DNA of 64,000 nucleotides. Origin: Strongylocentrotus droebachiensis (Eukaryota > Echinodermata > Echinoidea > Camarodonta > Strongylocentrotidae). The translations under genes and the position numbers were made by a program. The notes beneath the pieces are model-generated. The model saw only the letters and a program-made list of their open reading frames with translations, ran no database searches and was not told the origin of the DNA. Shown here one piece after another: positions 57,385 to 64,000 of this stretch (positions within the stretch are counted from its first letter, which is position 1; every line of letters starts with the position of its first letter). The DNA lies in contig JAVYIG010004930.1 of assembly GCA_035222895.1 (NCBI GenBank), positions 84,429 to 148,428 on the forward strand. Direction: 5' to 3'.

Positions 57385-60319
57385 TCAGTGTGATAAATTG
57401 CTTTTGAATACGTTCAGATTGGGGGAGAACCTGGTTTCTATGGGTAGATTATTCCAGAGTGTTATTGCAGAGTTTACAAAGGAGCGCTTAAAAAATTCTG
57501 TATTGCACCTATTGGATTCCAGCTTAAGTTGATGGGAATTACGTGTCATGCGTTGTGCTACATCATCATGTAAAATAAATTTGTTTGCCAATAAGGCAGG
57601 TGCAAGATGGTGAACACATTTAAATGCCATAATCCCCATTGCTCTTGAATACAATGCCTCAAGTGTTGACCAATTAAGTTGTAATAAAACCTCGTGTGAA
57701 GGAGTTGACCACGAACATCCAGATATAATATATGCTGCTCGTTTATGTAATTTATTTATAGTTTCATAATTATGCAGGGATCTATTTGTCCACACAGTGC
57801 AGCAGTACATAGCATGAGGTAGAATATAGCCCCAGTATATCATACTCAGATAATGTTTATTGAACGTGCCTTTGAGTCTTCTTAGAATACCTAATTTCTG
57901 TTTCATTTGTAAAGCTACTTTTTCGACATGCTTCGAAAATAAGAGATTGCTGTCTACTATAACACCGAGGCATTTGTACTGTGTCACACATTCAATCGGT
58001 GTTGTCTTTATACGCACATTTAAATAATTTTCGTTTAGCGTCTGTAACTTTTGCTTCGACCCAATAACCATTACCTTTGTTTTAGTAGTATTCAATAGAA
58101 GTTTATTTTTTTGCGTCCACGAATACACTTCATCTAAAGCAAGATTTAGTTTCGTTTGGATCTCAGATAATGTTTTGCCTTGTACCGACATGGTCGCGTC
58201 ATCTGCAAATAAAAACATGTCCGCACTATGAATACTAGTGGGCAAGTCATTAATAAATATCGAGAATAACAATGGCGCTAGGACAGAACCTTGGGGTACA
58301 CCGTAATTAATTGTTCTCGTTGATGACTTTTTACCTTTAATAGACACAAACTGGCTCCTGCCTCCTAGATAGGACCGAAACCATTTTATGGCTCTATCCG
58401 TGCAACCAACGTTTTTTAACTTCATTAATAGAGTTGAGTGATTCACTGCATCGAATGCCTTCCTCATATCAATATACGCAACACCGTTTAAGTTGCCTTT
58501 GTCCACGTTTTGGGCCCATAAATCTACCATACAAAGCAGGGCAGTTTCGCATGAATGGTTGGGGCGGAAGCCGAACTGCCTTTCTGTTAATATCTTATTT
58601 ACTTTTAAATATTCTTGAAATTCCGTGTTCACAGCTTTTTCCAGTATTTTGGATGGTATGGACAATAACGAAACTGGTCTATAATTTTCAACGCTGAGTT
58701 TACTTCCAGCTTTATAAATAGGTTGGACTCGTGCGATCTTCCATTCATCAAAAAAAAATTCCCTGATCCAAAGATGAATTAAGTATATAAGTAAGGCTTT
58801 GTATTACATTTTGAGAATTGCATGCAAATTTTAGTAATTTTATTGAAACATCGTCTGGGCCGGTGGCTTTTTTAATTGGGATACGTTCGATTTCCTTCAT
58901 AACAAATTCATCTGTTATAACTGGGAGATCAAACGAATTGACTGGAGGAACGGTATCAACAGTATCGCTGTGTACAGATGGTTCACTAGCTCTATCAATG
59001 GTGGAGTTGTTAACATCATTTTCAAAGTTAAGAGGATTAAACATAGTATCAACTGCGTCCACAAAGTAATTGTTAAAGTGATTGGCTATCTTCTCGGCAT
59101 CAATTACTTCTTCACCATCTACTTCCAGTTTGAGGTTACTCTCTTTTTTAGATGATGATATGAGTTTCAAAGTTTTCCACATGGCGTTAGGAGTTCCGCC
59201 GTTCTCATGGAGTAGAGCATTTATATAATCATTTTTGGCATTTCTGATCATACACGTAATTTCGTTTCTTAATGACTTGTATTCTGACCAAAATTCAGAG
59301 CTATCGGGATTGCTAGGCTTAGTTGCCATTGTGTAAAGCTAATCACGCCTATTCATGGCCTCTATTAAATCGCCAGTAATCCACGGGCACAACTTGGATC
59401 TAATACGTTTACTCTTTACTGGTGCGTGCTTGTTGACGGCACTTATGAGCAAGTCAACCCAACATTGCCAAGCATGATTTGGATCCTTATCATTTAAAAT
59501 CTCGTTGAAAGGCAAGTTCTGTAACATGGTGACAAAATTATCATTAGAAAAATGTCTAAAGCATCGATACTCAATAATATTATCATCATTCTTTTGCTTG
59601 GCCCTTGCATGTCCAAAAACAGTGAATATTAGATAATGATCACTTATATGAGTCTTCACCACTCCCGTGTGTTGGTGTTCCTCTGGGATGGATGAAAATA
59701 CGTGATCGATCAATGACTTTGTGTGGGGCGTAACACGGGTGGGTACACTAATGAGTTGATGTAATAGATTAGTATCCATTAATGACAAAAGGGCTCGGGA
59801 AAATGGAGTGCAGATTTCTGGTAATAAATCACAATTAAAATCACCAATGATTATGATTTCTCCTGCATTCTCACTGATCGAGTGAATTATTTCAGATAGC
59901 TTATCAAAAAACTCATTTGGTGAATTCGGAGGTCTATAGACAACTCCCAGATACAAAGGATGTGTTTGTTTTTGTTTAACTTTGACAAAAATTACTTCTA
60001 GTTCATTATCAAGTTGACTAATAACTTCGAATCTTATATTATTTTTTACATAGAGCGCTATGCCTCCTCCGTGTCTTGATCGATCTTTTCGAGTTACACA
60101 AAAATTATCTAATGATATATCTAAATCCGTAATTGTGGAATCACAATGTGTTTCTGAAATTGCAACAATGTCAAATGGATCGTTACCTAGAAGAATTTTC
60201 AGTTCGTCCATTTTGTGTGGGAGAGAGTTTATATTTATATGACATATCTTTAAACCGGTTGAACAGAGTTCCGGAATCATGCCATCAACAAGTTCATAAT
60301 ATCCTTGTGTATTTGTCAC
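57385..60319 (-). pseudogene. Retrotransposon ORF2 (endonuclease and reverse transcriptase), disrupted
   Basis: Segment 1 (60319-59339): APE-type endonuclease with CHININSL, ISETHCDS, GVVYRPPN, IIGDFNCDL and the terminal SDHYLI motif. An in-frame TAG at 59341-59339 interrupts it, and the same frame continues at 59338-58748 as the linker to the RT domain. A T9 run near 58750-58758 shifts the frame; restoring it would continue into segment 3 (58665-57385), which holds YRPVSLLS-like sequence upstream of its first Met, GVPQGSVLAPLLFSIFINDL, the catalytic FADD box and the C-terminal region. Two lesions only, so inactivation is recent or one of them is a sequencing error. Confidence 0.9.
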
Positions 60320-60459
60320 ATTGTGTCCTTCATTTAGTTCACTTTCATCCTTGGAAGCTGTAGTTTTTTCAATTTGCGTTTGTTTCTCATTGATGTTTAT
60401 TACATTTGTAGCGTTTACATTAAGATCCTCCGCGTGAAGACTTAAATTATCGCTATCAT

Positions 60460-61335
60460 CTATTGCTGAGCTTGACGATTCAGGAGCGTGCGGGCCGTCT
60501 GGAGACAGTCGAGCCAGTCTCGGGGGAAAACTCTCCCCTTCGGCTTTTTGCGGAATTTGCGATGTTGGCGTCTCCGAAAAGCTGGGTTATCATTCTCAGC
60601 AGCCATGGCGTGCGAGGAGCTTTCGGAGTCTTGCCGATTCGAGAATGGATCGGTCCTCATTGTATTCGGAGATCGCGGGCGCTGATTGGGCAGTGGGTCA
60701 GACGGCGGGCTACTTCTAGTGACGCTTGACTGATCTCGGAGACGAGTGATGAGGTTTCGCGCCATTACGCGTATTCCATGGTTGTTAAGATGCACGCCAT
60801 CTGCCGCCAAATGTAGTCCAGGGATGATGTTATCGTTGACAATAAAAGGCCAACTACGCTGATTGGCCAGAAGTTTCAGCGCAGCGTTGATGTCGTCAAC
60901 TTTCGCCGATTCTTCGTCAGTTTCGTAGGCGCGATGGATAATTGAAGACAGCGTTGCTGATTTAGACCGTGTCATCTTTGCTATCTGGTCCGCCAGTGAG
61001 ATCAGTTTGGCTATTATTTCCTCTTTTCCGTCGTATGCGATGTTGTTAGTTCCCAGATGAATGATTATCTCGCCAGGTTGTAGATCCCCTGCGAGGTGGC
61101 ATACGGTGTCGAACGCGTCCTCGATCCTGGCACCGGGGAGGGATTTAGATTGTACACATAAACGTCTCGACATCTTCGATGGATCAATGCGCTTTGTCAT
61201 CGAGTCGCCAATTATCAGTACATCAACATTTTGCGGATCGCGGCTTGGGGTGGGGTATGCAGTGGGCAAGATTACATGTTTTGAAGATTGTTTTGAACGA
61301 TGATTGTTTCTGTAATCTTGGATTTGTTGTTCCAA
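60460..61335 (-). CDS. Retrotransposon ORF1 with SGNH/GDSL hydrolase domain
   Basis: About 290 residues, open frame extending upstream beyond 61335 (the codon there is TTG, not ATG, so the true start is not defined). The SGNH blocks are clear: DVLIIGDSM (catalytic Ser), LPGARIEDA (Gly), IIHLGTNNI (Asn), and AADGVHLNNHG (Asp-x-x-His). The C-terminal part is basic (RRRQHRKFRKKPKGR), suiting RNA binding. This esterase-like ORF1 is a known feature of CR1-group elements. It ends about 140 bp before ORF2. Confidence 0.88.
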   Translation of the reverse strand: MEQQIQDYRNNHRSKQSSKHVILPTAYPTPSRDPQNVDVLIIGDSMTKRIDPSKMSRRLCVQSKSLPGARIEDAFDTVCHLAGDLQPGEIIIHLGTNNIAYDGKEEIIAKLISLADQIAKMTRSKSATLSSIIHRAYETDEESAKVDDINAALKLLANQRSWPFIVNDNIIPGLHLAADGVHLNNHGIRVMARNLITRLRDQSSVTRSSPPSDPLPNQRPRSPNTMRTDPFSNRQDSESSSHAMAAENDNPAFRRRQHRKFRKKPKGRVFPRDWLDCLQTARTLLNRQAQQ

Positions 61336-61486
61336 GTTGATGACGGTACCTAAATGTAAAGTGAGGTATGTGTAATTGGGAAAAGTAAAATTTCAAAAGA
61401 ATATTGTGTGGGTTTATGTCATTTTTTGCAGGTGTAATTACTTTAGATTAGGAGACGTATATATAACTTGTTATAACGGGACCTCT

Positions 61487-61503
61487 TTCTCTCTCTCCTT
61501 CTC

Positions 61504-61534
<31 letters not shown>

Positions 61535-61557
61535 CCCTCTCTCTCTCCCTCTCTCTC

Positions 61558-61602
<45 letters not shown>

Positions 61603-61658
61603 GGAGATAGGTTCCCGTGGTTGATTACTCATTAAGAAGAGATTGATAGATATGACCA
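61487..61658 (+). repeat. CT microsatellite and right flanking repeat of the CR1-like element
   Basis: A long (CT)n tract, 61489-61600, then CTATGGAGATAGGTTCCCGT ... AGATTGATAGATATGA. Matches the left flank with roughly 80 percent identity by eye. Confidence 0.75.
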
Positions 61659-61689
61659 CGGTATATAAATGTATAGTGAGGTATTCCTA

Positions 61690-63012
61690 ACTAAGATTTT
61701 TGTATTTTTTTTTGTTAGGAATTATTAATGTTTTCATTAAAAAAAACTGACGTTATGATGTTCTCTTTTTTTTGTTTTGTGTATTGTAATTGTTTAACCC
61801 TGCATGAGATGCATCCAATGTAATTCAAATCTCGGTCCTGGGTCTTATGTAACATCTTTATTACTGTGTTCTATGTACTTTCTTGAATAAAGATGAATAA
61901 ACAACATTTATTCATTTATTTCATTTAAAAATGAATAATCAAACTGAAGTCAAAATAAATTGTTTCTTGACAAACCATAAAATGGAGGGGATAGGGGTCA
62001 CTGGTGTTATGGGGAAGGAGCACAACACATACTAGAAGGATGCAATGGTAAGGAGCGAAATTATCCAAGCGATTGGGGGGGGGGGGGTGTCTAATGGGGT
62101 TGTATTATCCTGATGTCTTCTCCATCCGATGTTTTTTTTTCTCTTCTTTATATTTTTGTTTGCGTTATTCGATGGGGAAGGGGGTTGAGACCCCCTTCCC
62201 CCTTAACCTACACGCTTATTGATTAATGGCAGTAATATCCAATTAAATGACCAATAGTTTAATATGAAATTACATGTTGCTCAAGTCATATGCAATGGAA
62301 AAACTAGAATTGTGCTGTAATGTTTCATTTTAATGGCTTAAAAAATCAAGATAAATATTATTTCAGTTTTTATAATTTTGCATCGCTTAGACCATGGAGT
62401 TACTAACTCCATGCTTATTAGACGTTGGCAAAAGTTATTTCAGTTATAAAATACAATAAAATCTTTTGGCTTACCTATATGTGAAGAACTTCAACCTCAG
62501 TTCAGACGCTATGTATATGTATACATGTTTGTATTCTAATTTTAGCCCGGTTTAATTTAAATTTTAAGGGCCCCGTTGCATAATAATTACCATTGATCGT
62601 AACGTTACGATTAATGGTAACTTCCATGGAAACCCTGATTTGATTGGCTGTTGAGTGATGTTGCTATAATAATAATATTCAGCTTTTATATAGCGCTTAA
62701 TACATCTCGAACGTCTCTATTAAAGCGCCTTACATAATATACTATTACCCCGGTCATAGACCTTCAAAATGCCTCTTACGTGGATTTTTTATTTGGATGA
62801 ATCGCTATGACGTTTATATAATATATATATATATATATATTTATGTATTCAATATTGGTATCTTACTGAAGAAGGTGAAAGGTAAATTAAAGCAGACAAG
62901 GGAGGAGTCGAAAATGGAAAAAGGAAAGAAAAGGGCAAGAGAGAGAAAGAGAAAGAGAGAGAGAGAGAGGGGGGGGGCAAAGATAATGACGGAGAGTTTG
63001 GAGGAGGTCTGA

Positions 63013-63048
<36 letters not shown>

Positions 63049-64000
63049 CTAAGGGGAGGGCAGTGATGGAGAGCTAGAGAGAGGAGGACAGAAAAGGAGT
63101 AGGGAGATAGAGAGCGAGAGAGATGAAAGAGTTATGAGGGAGAGAAATGAGAAAGAACGAGCGAGAGAAAGAGAAAGAGTAAGAAAGAAAGAAAGAAAGA
63201 GGTAAAGACAGTGAAATTGACGGACACAAACACACAGACAGTCCCAGATTGGGACAAATATTTATAGGATAGGCCTACGTGATTCTGATTGGTTGAAAGT
63301 ACAGTTGTGGTACATTGGGGCTGACTCAGGAGTTTTGGGAGAGGGTGTGGCACAATAATCATTAGAAAGAACTGTGAGAAGAATAAAACCTTAAAATGGA
63401 GAGGGAACATTCTGGAGTTGTATAATTAAGGTACGACACTTGGCTTTTTCATCTCTTGTTCATGCCTATCATGTTTATTTCTCTCTTCATCTCTTAACCC
63501 CGTTTTCAATATGAAATATGAAATATGAAGAGGAATTATATTTTGACAATGTTCTATGTGTATGAGGGGTGGAAACAATTCATCAAATATTACTTATCAG
63601 AGCAAAAAGTCCGGTTCTGTTTATTTATGATAAATATATATGCTTCCGCCCTCTACTGCGGAAATAAGGGGAAGGGGTGATCACGTGCCCCATTCTGCCC
63701 CATTTTTCCCCGTCTCAACTCAACTAATTTTGTTCCGCTTGTCAGAATGAGGTATGGTGCCCCCCCCCCGCAAAGGAGAATTCTAGATCCGCCGCTGTCC
63801 TGTCAATCAATGAATATCCCACAACGTCAACAATCATTCTTGAAAATATCTCCTCATCAGTTATTGCGGAAGAGCGTGGTATACCCCCTTTTTGCTCACA
63901 CATGAAACAACCGTAAATTGAAATTACACCCATTATGCGGTGTTAAACATTCAGCAATGTGCTCATAGTTATTTAGAGCTCTTTTGATAAAATGCCTGTT
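61690..64000. other. Right-end intergenic sequence
   Basis: No gene seen. Contents: GGCCCCGTTGCATAATAATT repeat end near 62570, SINE-like tail (AATAATAATATTCAGCTTTT ATATAGCGC) at about 62665-62765, a TA run near 62817-62840, a GA-rich tract 62880-63205, and a transposon end (CTAGATCCGCCGCTG) near 63783-63797. Confidence 0.6.

Larger units (their letters stand above)
56528..61486 (-). mobile_element. CR1-like non-LTR retrotransposon, nearly full length
   Basis: Reading on the minus strand: SGNH-hydrolase ORF1 (61335-60460), AP-endonuclease plus reverse-transcriptase ORF2 (60319-57385, broken), a long 3' region and a terminal (AAAT)n tail, seen as TTTATTTATTTATTT at 56530-56550. The 3' end shares GGGCTACCCT with the fragment at 52500. 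An esterase domain in ORF1 together with an AP endonuclease is known for CR1-group elements. The 5' boundary is uncertain, between about 61375 and 61490. Confidence 0.88.

Overview
This is 64 kb of an animal nuclear genome: AT-rich, intron-dense and full of young foldback elements and microsatellites. Protein similarity and gene structure point to a deuterostome invertebrate. The style of repeats (TTAA- and TA-flanked foldback MITEs, GTTTCACAAAG-type elements, a TATAGCGC-ending SINE) makes me favour an echinoderm, probably a sea urchin, but this is inference. There are no operons, CRISPR arrays or bacterial features, and I found no convincing tRNA or other structural RNA gene.

Layout. (1) 300-11884, plus strand: the last eleven exons of a cytosolic tyrosyl-tRNA synthetase gene (YARS1); its 5' end lies left of the window. 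(2) 15438-26410, minus strand: a complete 11-exon gene whose two ends match NPAT, the coactivator of replication-dependent histone genes (N-terminal LisH, C-terminal LDVDKFLSQ tail). (3) 27551-35640, plus strand: a complete 7-exon PEX7, the WD40 receptor for peroxisomal PTS2 cargo, head-to-head with NPAT across about 1.1 kb. (4) 40385-42187, minus strand: a two-exon gene for a 443-residue protein I do not recognise. (5) 42188-50143: a long intergenic stretch full of poly-G and poly-C runs and transposon debris. (6) 50144-55530, plus strand: a five-exon FAD-dependent amine oxidase of the sarcosine oxidase family, with a retrotransposon fragment and an 880-bp foldback element in its second intron. 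(7) About 56528-61486, minus strand: a nearly full-length CR1-like non-LTR retrotransposon with an SGNH-hydrolase ORF1 and a damaged endonuclease/reverse-transcriptase ORF2. (8) 61690-64000: microsatellites and repeat remnants.

The most unusual signal is repeated partial duplication at exon edges. The penultimate YARS1 exon is preceded by eleven tandem copies, about 145 bp each, of its own acceptor plus first 95 or so coding bases. They lack a donor and end in an in-frame TGA, yet differences among them fall almost entirely at third codon positions. The edge of the last YARS1 exon and the 3' halves of PEX7 exons 3 and 6 have also been copied into neighbouring introns, two of these copies being associated with later mobile-element insertions.

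The genes belong to separate housekeeping pathways (translation, histone expression, peroxisomal import, amine oxidation). I see no evidence that they act together, except that NPAT and PEX7 may share a divergent promoter region and that the oxidase family is often peroxisomal.
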